Assembly (NCBI RefSeq): GCF_900129825.1
Contig: NZ_FQWZ01000001.1
Location: 1 to 64,000 of the forward strand
Length of the DNA: 64,000 nt
Direction of reading: 5' to 3'
Source of the DNA: Hydrocarboniphaga daqingensis
GTDB taxonomy: Bacteria > Pseudomonadota > Gammaproteobacteria > Nevskiales > Nevskiaceae
Each line of letters starts with the position of its first letter. Positions within the stretch are counted from its first letter, which is position 1. Below, piece by piece: positions 25,725 to 33,382 of the stretch. The translations under genes were made by a program, and so were the position numbers. Below the pieces are notes generated by a model. The model did no database searches. It saw only the letters and a program-made list of their open reading frames with translations, and was not told where the DNA came from.

Positions 25725-26470
25725 GCCGGGTACTGATCATGCTCGGCGTGCCGCATACCGGCATCGAGGATCAGGCGCTGCGGCTGGCGCAGGCCGCCGG
25801 TGGTGTCTACTTGGGCGACCTGCAGTTGTCGATGGTCGACAAGGTCGGCCATCTGCCCGAGTTGTACGCATTGGCGCAGACGCCCCAGCACGAACCGCTG
25901 TATCAGGCACTGCGTCAGCATCTGCCGTCGGCGGCAGGCAACCCCGCTGCCTATCTGGCGGCGCATGCTGACTGGAGCATCGCCGAACTGCAGCGCGTAC
26001 TGCTGGCGGCGATCGACGCTCCGCTGGTGACGATCACCGACAGCAGCGCGGGCTTTCGCATCCATCAAGTCGAGCGCTGGTTCGCAAGGCTGCCCGACGC
26101 CGACTACCTGCACGTGACGACTTCGGTCGCCCGGTTCATCGACGCGGCACAACTGCATTACCGGGGCAAGCTGTATGTGCCGCCGGATTATCGCGATCAC
26201 AACCTGTTCAACAGCGCGCCGGTGATGAAGCCGGAGCTGGCGTGGTACCAGGTGAATGCCACGCTCGCGCGAGCGATGTCGGATGCCTGGCAGCTGCGCA
26301 GCGCTCGCGTCGACCTCGACACGCTGGCGTCCATGACGGTGGCGGAGGTGCTGGACCGAATCGGAGTTGGCGGCGCGCCACAGTGGCCGCATGCCGAACC
26401 CCGTGCCACCGCGATGGCCCCGACGCTCAATCAGCTGGCGCTGTCACTCGGCTACCGCGCGACCACCTGA
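25721..26470 (+). CDS. sulfotransferase-like protein
   Basis: A 249-aa protein overlapping the propeller gene by four bases (ATGA). The N-terminus (VLIMLGVPHTGIEDQALRLA) resembles a degenerate P-loop-like PAPS-binding motif of sulfotransferases. The middle (VERWFARLPDADYLHVTTSVARFI) resembles their 3'-phosphate region, and WYQVNATLARAMSDAW with a following SARVDLDTLASMTVAEVLDRIGV resembles their C-terminal part. The usual PxSGTT residues are not fully kept, so it may be inactive or act on another donor. It is the last gene of the exporter operon. Confidence 0.4.
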   Translation: MSRVLIMLGVPHTGIEDQALRLAQAAGGVYLGDLQLSMVDKVGHLPELYALAQTPQHEPLYQALRQHLPSAAGNPAAYLAAHADWSIAELQRVLLAAIDAPLVTITDSSAGFRIHQVERWFARLPDADYLHVTTSVARFIDAAQLHYRGKLYVPPDYRDHNLFNSAPVMKPELAWYQVNATLARAMSDAWQLRSARVDLDTLASMTVAEVLDRIGVGGAPQWPHAEPRATAMAPTLNQLALSLGYRATT

Positions 26471-26552
26471 ACGACGGCGGCGCGCGGTGTCCGTTCCGTT
26501 TGGCGCCGGCTGCATGACCGCATTGCGGACGAGCCCACTGCAACCCAGATGA

Positions 26553-26584
26553 CCGGACTCGCCGCGACGCGGCAGCGAGTCCGG
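26553..26584. terminator. stem-loop between convergent genes
   Basis: CCGGACTCGC (26553-26562) pairs perfectly with GCGAGTCCGG (26575-26584), with an inner GC-rich stem in the loop. It lies between the ends of the sulfotransferase-like gene (+) and the beta-barrel gene (-). There is no long T-run on either side, so it is a hairpin that may act for both directions. Confidence 0.5.
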
Positions 26585-26591
26585 CAACTGC

Positions 26592-27236
26592 TCAGAAGCG
26601 CGCTTCGAGACCCAGATACAGCGCGCCGAGGCTCAGCTCGTTCTCGTCGCTGTCTTCCAACGCGTAGCTCTGCAAGCCCACCACCCCCGCCAGCGACGGC
26701 GTGAAGCGATAGCCGACGGTGGCATCGAGCGTGGCGCCGGCGGTCTCTTCGACGTCGAGGAACGACAGCTCGACCGACCACAGCAGCTTGCCCTTGCCTT
26801 GGTCGGCGATACCACCGGTCAGACCATAGCCGTTGCCGTCTTCACCTTCGCCTTCAACCTCGATTTCGAGCTGCACGAACTCGGCGACGCCGTAGAGGCG
26901 CACGCCTCCGACATTGGCGCCATAGCCGGCACCGAGGCGCAGCGCGCTGATGTCGGTATCGATGTCGAAGTCCGTGCCCTCGACGTCCAACTCGTCGGCA
27001 GATGCCGACGTGTACTCGCCGCGCAGGAACACGTGCTCGCTGACATCGAACGCGCCGCGAAAATCGAACACCGTGGTGTCGGCGTCGGCGTCGAAGCCGC
27101 TCGTTTCATCCAGCTCGAAACTGCCGGTACCGATGGCGCCGCGCACGGTACCGCCGGCATGGGCAGGAGCGGCGAGGCACAGCATGGCGAGCGACGCGGC
27201 GGCCGCGACGGCAAACGAAGATTTCATTGGTTTCAT
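26592..27236 (-). CDS. outer-membrane beta-barrel protein
   Basis: A 214-aa protein with a signal peptide (MKPMKSSFAVAAAASLAMLCLAAPAHA-GGT). The mature protein alternates hydrophobic and polar residues, is rich in Asp/Glu and Gly, and ends in LGLEARF, with the terminal Phe that marks outer-membrane barrels. Length and pattern suggest an eight-stranded barrel of the Ax21/OmpA-like type. It is transcribed away from the GH3 gene; the shared upstream region (27237-27376) holds a palindrome GTCGGCG-CCTCGA-CGCCGAC at 27266-27285. The exact role is unknown. Confidence 0.7.
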   Translation of the reverse strand: MKPMKSSFAVAAAASLAMLCLAAPAHAGGTVRGAIGTGSFELDETSGFDADADTTVFDFRGAFDVSEHVFLRGEYTSASADELDVEGTDFDIDTDISALRLGAGYGANVGGVRLYGVAEFVQLEIEVEGEGEDGNGYGLTGGIADQGKGKLLWSVELSFLDVEETAGATLDATVGYRFTPSLAGVVGLQSYALEDSDENELSLGALYLGLEARF

Positions 27237-27376
27237 CCCTGTGATGTTGATTTGTCGTTGTCATCGTCGGCGCCTCGACGCCGACTCGCTATGTTGGTCG
27301 GCACCGCATCGGATTGAAAGAGGCCGCGTCCGCGCAAGCGGGCGATACTGCACGCCCACGGCTCAGCAATCGCACC

Positions 27377-29641
27377 ATGTCCACGATGCTCAAACGGCTT
27401 GCCGCGCTGCTGATCGGTGCCACGGTCACCTCGCTGGCCAAGGCTGCGGCACCCGACGATGCCGCGATCGACGCCCTGATCGGGCAGATGACGACGGCCG
27501 AGAAAGCGGGCCAGCTCACGCTGGTCGCCGCCGTCTACGAGCACGAACCGTCCGACCGGGAGCGTGCGCGCGGCGAGCCGACCGCGATGCAGCGACAGCT
27601 CGACGAGATTCGCCGCGGCCGCATCGGCGCGGTGTTCAACGGCATCGGCGCCGCGTGGGCTCGGCAACTGCAACGCGCGGCCGTCGAGCAGTCGCGGACG
27701 AAGATCCCGGTGCTGATCTCGGTCGATGCGATCCACGGCTTTCGCACGATATTCCCGGTACCGCTGGCCGAGGCGGCCAGCTTCGACCCGGCACTGGCCG
27801 AGCGCGTCGCACGAGCCACGGCCGTCGAAGCGACCGCCGCCGGCGTCGCTTGGAACCTCGCACCGAACGTCGATATCGCACGCGATGCGCGCTGGGGCCG
27901 TGGCGTCGAGGGCGCCGGCGAAGATGTGCATCTGGCACAAGTGATGGCGGCGGCACGCGTACGCGGCTATCAGAAGAACGGCCGTCTCGGTGACGCCGAT
28001 GCGATGCTGGCCACGCCCAAACACTTTGCCGGCTATGGCGCCGCCGAAGGCGGACTCGATTACAACGTCGCCGAGTTGTCAGAGCGCACGCTGCATCAGG
28101 TCTATCTGCCGCCGTTCAAGGCCGCGTTCGATGCAGGCGCCGGCGCGGTGATGGCCGGCTTTCACGAGATCGGCGGCATTCCGTCGATGATCCATCACCG
28201 GCTGCTGACCGGTTTGCTGCGCGATCAATGGCGTTGGGACGGCATCGTCGTGTCGGACTACGCGGCCGATCACGAGTTGATCGAGCACGGTGTCGCCCGC
28301 GATGACCGCGACGCGGCACGACGCGCGTTCATGGCCGGCGTCGACGTCAGCATGACCAGCCGGCTGTATCAGCAATACCTGCCGGACCTCGTCGCCAGCG
28401 GCGAGGTGCCGATGGCACGCCTCGACCAGGCGGTACGCCGCGTCCTGCGCACCAAACGCAATCTCGGCTTGTTCGACGCGCCCTACGCCCGGATGGACGT
28501 CGCCCGCGAGCGAGCGCAGACGCGCACGGCGTCCATGCGTGCGCTGGCCCGCGAGGCGGCCCAGCGGGCGATCGTCATGCTGCGCAATCAAAACGGATTG
28601 CTGCCGCTGTCGCCGACCACGTCGACGCGAATCGCGCTGATCGGCCCCATGGCCGGTGGGCCGGCGGACTTGAATGGGCCTTGGACCGTGTTCGATGACC
28701 GCCACGATGCGGTCAGTGTCGAAACCGGCCTGCGCGAGGCGATGACCGACCCGACACGACTAAGCGTGACGCGCGGCAGCGACATCGAAGTTCCTATCGC
28801 TGGCGGCATCGAGGCCGCCGTCGCAGCGGCGCAACAAGCCGATGTCGTCGTGCTGGCGATCGGTGAGAGTGAATCGATGTCCGGTGAGGCGCAGTCGCGC
28901 ACCGACATCGTCGTGCCCGCCGCACAGCAGGCGCTCGCCGAAGCGGTAAAGGCCACCGGCAAGCCGATCGTCGTGTTGTTGAGGACCGGCCGCGCGCTGG
29001 CCTTGAGCGGCGCCGTGCGCGACGCCGACGCGATTCTGGTGACCTGGTTTCTCGGCGCCGAGACCGGGCATGCGATCGCCGACTTGCTGTTCGGCAAGGT
29101 CGCTCCCAGCGGCCGGCTGCCGGTCAGCTTCCCGCAGGCCGCAGGACAAGTGCCCTACTACTACGCGCACAAGAACACCGGTCGGCCACCGCCGCCTGGC
29201 CCGATGCGCGAGTACACGGCGCGCTATCGCGACCTAACCGCCGCGCCGCTGTATCCCTTCGGTCATGGGCTGGGCTATGCAAGGGTCGACTACGGCGCCA
29301 CGCAGATCGATGGCAGCGACCAGCTCGCCTGGGACGGCGAGCTGAGCGTCAGCGCGCGCTTGCACAACACCGGCACTCGGGCCATCGATGAAGTCGTCCA
29401 GCTGTATCTGCATGACCGCATCGCGAGCGTCACACGACCGGTACGGGAACTGCGCGACTTTCAGCGCGTCACGTTGGCACCCGGCGAACAGCGCACCGTG
29501 AGCTTCCGGCTGCGCCGCGATGCGCTGACCTTCGTCGGCGAGGACTTGCGCACGATCGCCGAACCCGGTGAGTTCGACGTGTGGATCGCACCGTCGGCGA
29601 CCGGCGGCACGCCGACGCGATTCACGCTGCTGGGGCCGTAA
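27377..29641 (+). CDS. bglX: glycoside hydrolase family 3 beta-glucosidase
   Basis: A 754-aa protein if started at ATG 27377, with a signal peptide (KRLAALLIGATVTSLAKAA) pointing to the periplasm. The GH3 N-terminal barrel contains the catalytic nucleophile in GIVVSDYAAD (Asp of SDY) and the typical ATPKHFAGYGAAEGGLDYN. A GH3 C-terminal domain and a fibronectin-III-like domain follow (ELSVSARLHNTG and VQLYLHDRIASVTRPVRELRDF). Domain order and length match BglX. It removes terminal glucose from beta-glucosides. Stand-alone gene; converges with the hydrolase gene 12 bases beyond its stop. Confidence 0.93.
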   Translation: MSTMLKRLAALLIGATVTSLAKAAAPDDAAIDALIGQMTTAEKAGQLTLVAAVYEHEPSDRERARGEPTAMQRQLDEIRRGRIGAVFNGIGAAWARQLQRAAVEQSRTKIPVLISVDAIHGFRTIFPVPLAEAASFDPALAERVARATAVEATAAGVAWNLAPNVDIARDARWGRGVEGAGEDVHLAQVMAAARVRGYQKNGRLGDADAMLATPKHFAGYGAAEGGLDYNVAELSERTLHQVYLPPFKAAFDAGAGAVMAGFHEIGGIPSMIHHRLLTGLLRDQWRWDGIVVSDYAADHELIEHGVARDDRDAARRAFMAGVDVSMTSRLYQQYLPDLVASGEVPMARLDQAVRRVLRTKRNLGLFDAPYARMDVARERAQTRTASMRALAREAAQRAIVMLRNQNGLLPLSPTTSTRIALIGPMAGGPADLNGPWTVFDDRHDAVSVETGLREAMTDPTRLSVTRGSDIEVPIAGGIEAAVAAAQQADVVVLAIGESESMSGEAQSRTDIVVPAAQQALAEAVKATGKPIVVLLRTGRALALSGAVRDADAILVTWFLGAETGHAIADLLFGKVAPSGRLPVSFPQAAGQVPYYYAHKNTGRPPPPGPMREYTARYRDLTAAPLYPFGHGLGYARVDYGATQIDGSDQLAWDGELSVSARLHNTGTRAIDEVVQLYLHDRIASVTRPVRELRDFQRVTLAPGEQRTVSFRLRRDALTFVGEDLRTIAEPGEFDVWIAPSATGGTPTRFTLLGP

Positions 29642-29653
29642 GCCCCGGCCCGA

Positions 29654-30511
29654 TCAGCTCACGCTGTCGAGAAAGCGCTCCAAGCTCGGCCGGACCGTGG
29701 CGGCATGCGACAACGGAAAGAAGTGCCCACCTTCCGGCACGGTTTCGATCGCCGCCTGCGGCAGCAGTGCCGACAAGCTGCGGCACGAGGGCATGCAACG
29801 CGAACGCTCGCCGTAGATCAGCAGCAGTGGCGTATCGCGCAGCCGCTGCGCCAGTTGCGCGGCGTCGACGCCGGGCATCAGCAATTGCTCGCGTACGCCG
29901 GGCAGGTCGATCAGATCGATCCAGGCGCGCGCGGTCCGCGCAGCGCCGCGGCCTTCGCCAAATGGCGTGACGGCGTCGCGGGTCGGCAAGGTTTCATTGG
30001 CAGCCTTCAAGCGCGCCACGACTTCGAGGAAACGCAGGCCGATCTGTTCCTCCTGCGACCAATCGATGCCGGATCGCTCTGCCACGGCGATCTCGAACGG
30101 CGACAGGTACGGCATGTCGGCCAGCATCTGACGCGGCTGCAAGGCATTGACCTTGGTGTCCATGATCGTCAGCGAGCGCGCGCGCGCGGCATGCGCCGCA
30201 GCGTATTCAAGCGCCACGCCACCGCCATAGCTGTGCCCGACCAGATCGCAGCGCTCGATCTCGAGTGCGTCGAGCAGCCCGGCCAGCTCGGCCGCCAGCG
30301 CCGTCGACGAATAGCCGCTGGGAGCGCGGTCGCTATAGCCGTGCCCGCGCAAGTCGTACATCGTGCAACGGAAGCGCGCGGACAGCGGCAAGGCGTACTG
30401 CGCGAACCAGAATGCACGGCTCGCGGCCAGCCCATGGACGAATACCAGGTCCGGGCCTTCTCCGATCTGCTGCCAGGCGAGCTTGACGCCGCCAACCACG
30501 GTCTCGCCCAA
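29654..30511 (-). CDS. alpha/beta hydrolase, last gene of the PUFA-like cluster
   Basis: A 285-aa protein with the alpha/beta hydrolase fold: oxyanion motif FVHGLAASRAFW near residue 24, the nucleophile elbow GHSYGGG (about residue 92), and the catalytic His in EGGHFFPLSH near the end. No signal peptide. It starts eight bases after the acyl carrier protein gene, as part of the same operon. A thioesterase-like role releasing the acyl product from the ACPs, or an esterase acting on it, is inferred from position. Confidence 0.8.
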   Translation of the reverse strand: MGETVVGGVKLAWQQIGEGPDLVFVHGLAASRAFWFAQYALPLSARFRCTMYDLRGHGYSDRAPSGYSSTALAAELAGLLDALEIERCDLVGHSYGGGVALEYAAAHAARARSLTIMDTKVNALQPRQMLADMPYLSPFEIAVAERSGIDWSQEEQIGLRFLEVVARLKAANETLPTRDAVTPFGEGRGAARTARAWIDLIDLPGVREQLLMPGVDAAQLAQRLRDTPLLLIYGERSRCMPSCRSLSALLPQAAIETVPEGGHFFPLSHAATVRPSLERFLDSVS

Positions 30512-30519
30512 GGGACGGC

Positions 30520-30801
30520 CTATACGCGCTGCGACAGAAAGTCGGCGATCTGACCGATGGACAGATCATCGACGTAGCGGCCGTCCTTCATCAGCAGTTC
30601 GTTGAACGGCAGCTTGCTCTTCTTGACCATCTGCTCGATGGCGACGACCAGCTGGATGATGTCGATCGACTCGAAGCCCAGGTCGGCCAGCAGCCGCGTT
30701 TCTCGCGTCATGTCGCCGTCAAAATCGTTGTCCCAGTCCTGCGTGAAGTCTTGAAGCAACTCAGAAAGCTGGATGACGAGGGTGTCGCTGGTAACGGACA
30801 T
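30520..30801 (-). CDS. free-standing acyl carrier protein
   Basis: A 93-aa acidic protein with the ACP signature LLADLGFESIDIIQLVVAIE; Ser45 is the predicted phosphopantetheine site. It differs strongly from the four ACP domains inside the large synthase (which have LGIDSIKRVEI), so it probably has a separate job such as carrying the finished acyl chain or a starter to the acyltransferase encoded just upstream. 27 bases separate it from that gene. Confidence 0.9.
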   Translation of the reverse strand: MSVTSDTLVIQLSELLQDFTQDWDNDFDGDMTRETRLLADLGFESIDIIQLVVAIEQMVKKSKLPFNELLMKDGRYVDDLSIGQIADFLSQRV

Positions 30802-30828
30802 GGGACTCCGGGGGTTGGTTTGGGTGAA

Positions 30829-31605
30829 TCAGGCAAAATACAGCGGACGGTCGCGCTTCTCCACCACTCGTTCGCCGTTCACGTGGCGCACGCAGTAGGT
30901 GTCCGGACGCAGCGGCTGCAACTGACCGTCGGCCAGTTGCTGCTCGAAGAAGGCCAAGGTTTGCTCGACCTTTGAGTAGTCGACTTTTTTCTTGAAGGGC
31001 GCGAGGTCGTAGCGCCACCACTGCAGCTTCTGGAAGCGCTCCACGATCTGCTCACTGAAGCGCAGGCGGACGACGCGGGCCGGCGCACCGATGGCGATGG
31101 CATAGTCGGGAATATCGCGAGTGACCACAGCGCGAGCCCCGATCGTCGCACCATTGCCGATACGGACACCGCGTTTCACGAAGCAGCCAGCGCCGATGTA
31201 GGCCTCATGGCCAATATAGGTTTCGCTGGGCACGGTATCGACATAAGAAGGGCCGTCGTCGGCCTCCGGCGCCAAGCGTACGAAGTCATCGAGCTGGTAC
31301 ATCGACGGCATGTATTGGGGCCGGGTAAACGCGAACGGATGGGAACTGAAGTAATCCTGAGGATGCTCGGGCGGGCCGAGGATCGACGACTCCCCGATCT
31401 GCGAGTAGCGACCGAAATGGACGCGATAGGCGCAGGTCACGCCGGCCGCATTGAAGAACGTGAACGCACCGAGCGTGCAGTCCTTCAACCGATGTGCCTG
31501 TGGCCAAGCGGGCCGCTCAAAAGCGAGGCGCCCGTTGATGCCGCTACCGTCGTCTGCCACCAACCCGCATTGCAGCAGCGAGTATCCCTTGATGTCGTCT
31601 TGCAT
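30829..31605 (-). CDS. left-handed beta-helix acyltransferase
   Basis: A 258-aa protein with hexapeptide repeats in two blocks: RYSQIGESSILGP near residue 70 and SETYIGHEAYIGAGCFVKRGVRIGNGATIGARAVVTRDIP at about 127-165 (imperfect [LIV]-G-x4 repeats). The end of the repeat domain (YAIAIGAPARVVRLRFSE) is typical of xenobiotic/CatB-VatD-type O-acetyltransferases. The C-terminal ~75 residues are specific. Its place beside an ACP and a lipid synthase suggests acyl transfer to a hydroxyl or amine acceptor. Donor and acceptor are unknown. Confidence 0.8.
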   Translation of the reverse strand: MQDDIKGYSLLQCGLVADDGSGINGRLAFERPAWPQAHRLKDCTLGAFTFFNAAGVTCAYRVHFGRYSQIGESSILGPPEHPQDYFSSHPFAFTRPQYMPSMYQLDDFVRLAPEADDGPSYVDTVPSETYIGHEAYIGAGCFVKRGVRIGNGATIGARAVVTRDIPDYAIAIGAPARVVRLRFSEQIVERFQKLQWWRYDLAPFKKKVDYSKVEQTLAFFEQQLADGQLQPLRPDTYCVRHVNGERVVEKRDRPLYFA

Positions 31606-31637
31606 ACGTTACCGATCCTTGGCTTGCGGCCCGGATC

Positions 31638-31683
31638 ACGCATCAGCCATGCCGAACTGTCAAGTTTGGTATGGCTGATGCGT
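31638..31683 (-). other. very stable intercistronic stem-loop
   Basis: A 20-bp stem (31638-31657 with 31664-31683), including the perfect arm CGCATCAGCCAT/ATGGCTGATGCG and two G-T wobbles, is closed by a six-base loop. It lies between the stop of the phosphodiesterase-like gene and the start of the acyltransferase gene, within the operon. No T-run follows on the minus strand. It may protect the upstream mRNA or partially terminate, separating expression of the synthases from the three downstream genes. Confidence 0.6.
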
Positions 31684-31716
31684 CGTTCTGCTTAGACGAC
31701 CGTCACCTGCAGGGAC

Positions 31717-33330
31717 TCACTCCATGTAGCCGAGCATCTGCAGCTGTTCGATGATCTGCTGCTTTTCGGCGGCGTCCATCTCTTCGCCGCCTTCGCGCTG
31801 GACCTTTTTGGTCGGTGCACCCTTCTTGATCGGGTGGGCCGCGACGTACTCGGGCGTGAAGAACGCGGTCGCGACCTTGCCCTCCATGTCCTTGGGCACC
31901 GCCAGGTCGAGGCTGTACAGCAGCGTCGGGCAGACATCACGAATATCGCAGCGGTCGACCATGCCGGCGGCCGCGATGCCCTTGCCGGCAGCCATAAAGA
32001 TGCCGTCCGGGTGATGCGTGCCGGCCGGCGTCGGCCGCTTGACGACGGCCGGCTGGATGTTGCGGATCGACACGAAGCCGTTGTCGCGCAGCACCAGCGT
32101 CAGGTCGCAGGCCTTGTCCATGTGAGCGCCCGGGAACCATTCCTCGCGCTTGAGTACGTCGACGACCACGGGCTCGCCATCTTCGTTGCGCAGCGACTTC
32201 AGGTCGGCGATCAGCTTTTCGCGGAAGCTTTCGTACTCGGACGGCTGGATCCCCGGCTCGCCCGGCTTGTTCGACACGCGGATGTGGATACCGTTGCTCG
32301 ACGGCGTACGGCAGTACGCGGTGGTCTTGCTCCAGTCGAGATTGGCGAAGTCCGAGGCTTCGCGACGCAGCGCTTGCTCGCTACCGTCGTTGGTCGCCCA
32401 AGCCAGGTAGCCCTTCTCTTCCAAGAACACGTTGATGCGCAGCACTTCGACCGATGCGGTGAATCCGTGGTCCGATGCGAAGAACACCTGCACGTCCGGA
32501 CCGCACAGCTTGACCAGCTGCTCGATGTAGTCGTCGACGTTGCGGAAGTATTCGAGGCAGACCTCGCGCATCCGCAGGTCGTATTCGCTCGGGTCCTTCT
32601 TCAGCAGCTCCGGATCAAGGTACGGCCAGGCCTGGTGCTGGATCTTGTCGGTGCCGTCGAACATCACGGCCATCAGCTCCGGCTGTTCGTTCTTCAGCAC
32701 GTACTCGGCGACCTTGAACCACTGGTGCTCGCGCGGCAGGTGATAGCTCACCCACTTGTACGTGTCTTCCGGCGACAGGACTTCGGTGGCCTGCTTTTCG
32801 TTGTCGAAATCCCAGGCCAGCTCCTTCGGATCAAATCCGGAGATTTCAGCCTTGAGCTTTTCGAACAGGCCGGTCGGATGCGAGTTGCGACGCAGATGCT
32901 TGGCCGGAATGAAGCCCGGCACGACGACGCCATTGGTTTCCGGCGGCGGCGGCGCCGTCAGCGGGAAGTTCAGCGCGGCGATTTTCTTGCCATTGCGGTT
33001 GGCGATCGCCCAGATCATCTCGGAATCGACATCGCGGCTGTCGTACAGCGTCCAGTAGACCTCACCGCCCTTGTCTTCGGCGCGAATGAAGTCGAACACG
33101 CCGTGAGCGCCCGGATTCTTGCCGGTCATGATCGACGTCCATGCCGGCGGCGTCAGCGGATTGGGCGTCGAGCGCAGCTTGGCAGTGACGCCGCCCTTCA
33201 GCAGCTTGGACAGAAACGGCATCGTCACGCCGACACCGGGCAGCTCGCGGGTCATCTCGTCGAGCACCGTATACGTGCAGCCGTCCAGGCCGATGAAAAG
33301 CGTCTTGGTCTTGGTGTTCAGCGATTCCAT
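31717..33330 (-). CDS. alkaline-phosphatase-superfamily phosphodiesterase/pyrophosphatase
   Basis: A 537-aa cytoplasmic-type protein with metal sites of the type I phosphodiesterase/nucleotide pyrophosphatase group: GLDGCTYTVLDEM at the N-terminus (first Asp), NPLTPPAWTSIMTG with the Thr nucleophile, VMFDGTDKIQHQAW, FFASDHGFTAS and a final His in GTHHPDGIFMAAG. There is no signal peptide. A Lys/Glu-rich tail ends in QIIEQLQMLGYME. It is encoded directly after the second synthase. The superfamily includes phosphotransferases for lipids as well as hydrolases, so it may add or remove a head group on the synthase product (inference). Confidence 0.8.
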   Translation of the reverse strand: MESLNTKTKTLFIGLDGCTYTVLDEMTRELPGVGVTMPFLSKLLKGGVTAKLRSTPNPLTPPAWTSIMTGKNPGAHGVFDFIRAEDKGGEVYWTLYDSRDVDSEMIWAIANRNGKKIAALNFPLTAPPPPETNGVVVPGFIPAKHLRRNSHPTGLFEKLKAEISGFDPKELAWDFDNEKQATEVLSPEDTYKWVSYHLPREHQWFKVAEYVLKNEQPELMAVMFDGTDKIQHQAWPYLDPELLKKDPSEYDLRMREVCLEYFRNVDDYIEQLVKLCGPDVQVFFASDHGFTASVEVLRINVFLEEKGYLAWATNDGSEQALRREASDFANLDWSKTTAYCRTPSSNGIHIRVSNKPGEPGIQPSEYESFREKLIADLKSLRNEDGEPVVVDVLKREEWFPGAHMDKACDLTLVLRDNGFVSIRNIQPAVVKRPTPAGTHHPDGIFMAAGKGIAAAGMVDRCDIRDVCPTLLYSLDLAVPKDMEGKVATAFFTPEYVAAHPIKKGAPTKKVQREGGEEMDAAEKQQIIEQLQMLGYME

Positions 33331-33382
33331 GTCAGGGTTCCGTTGTGACGCTTCAGTTGAAAACGAAAGGGATGCAGCGTGG

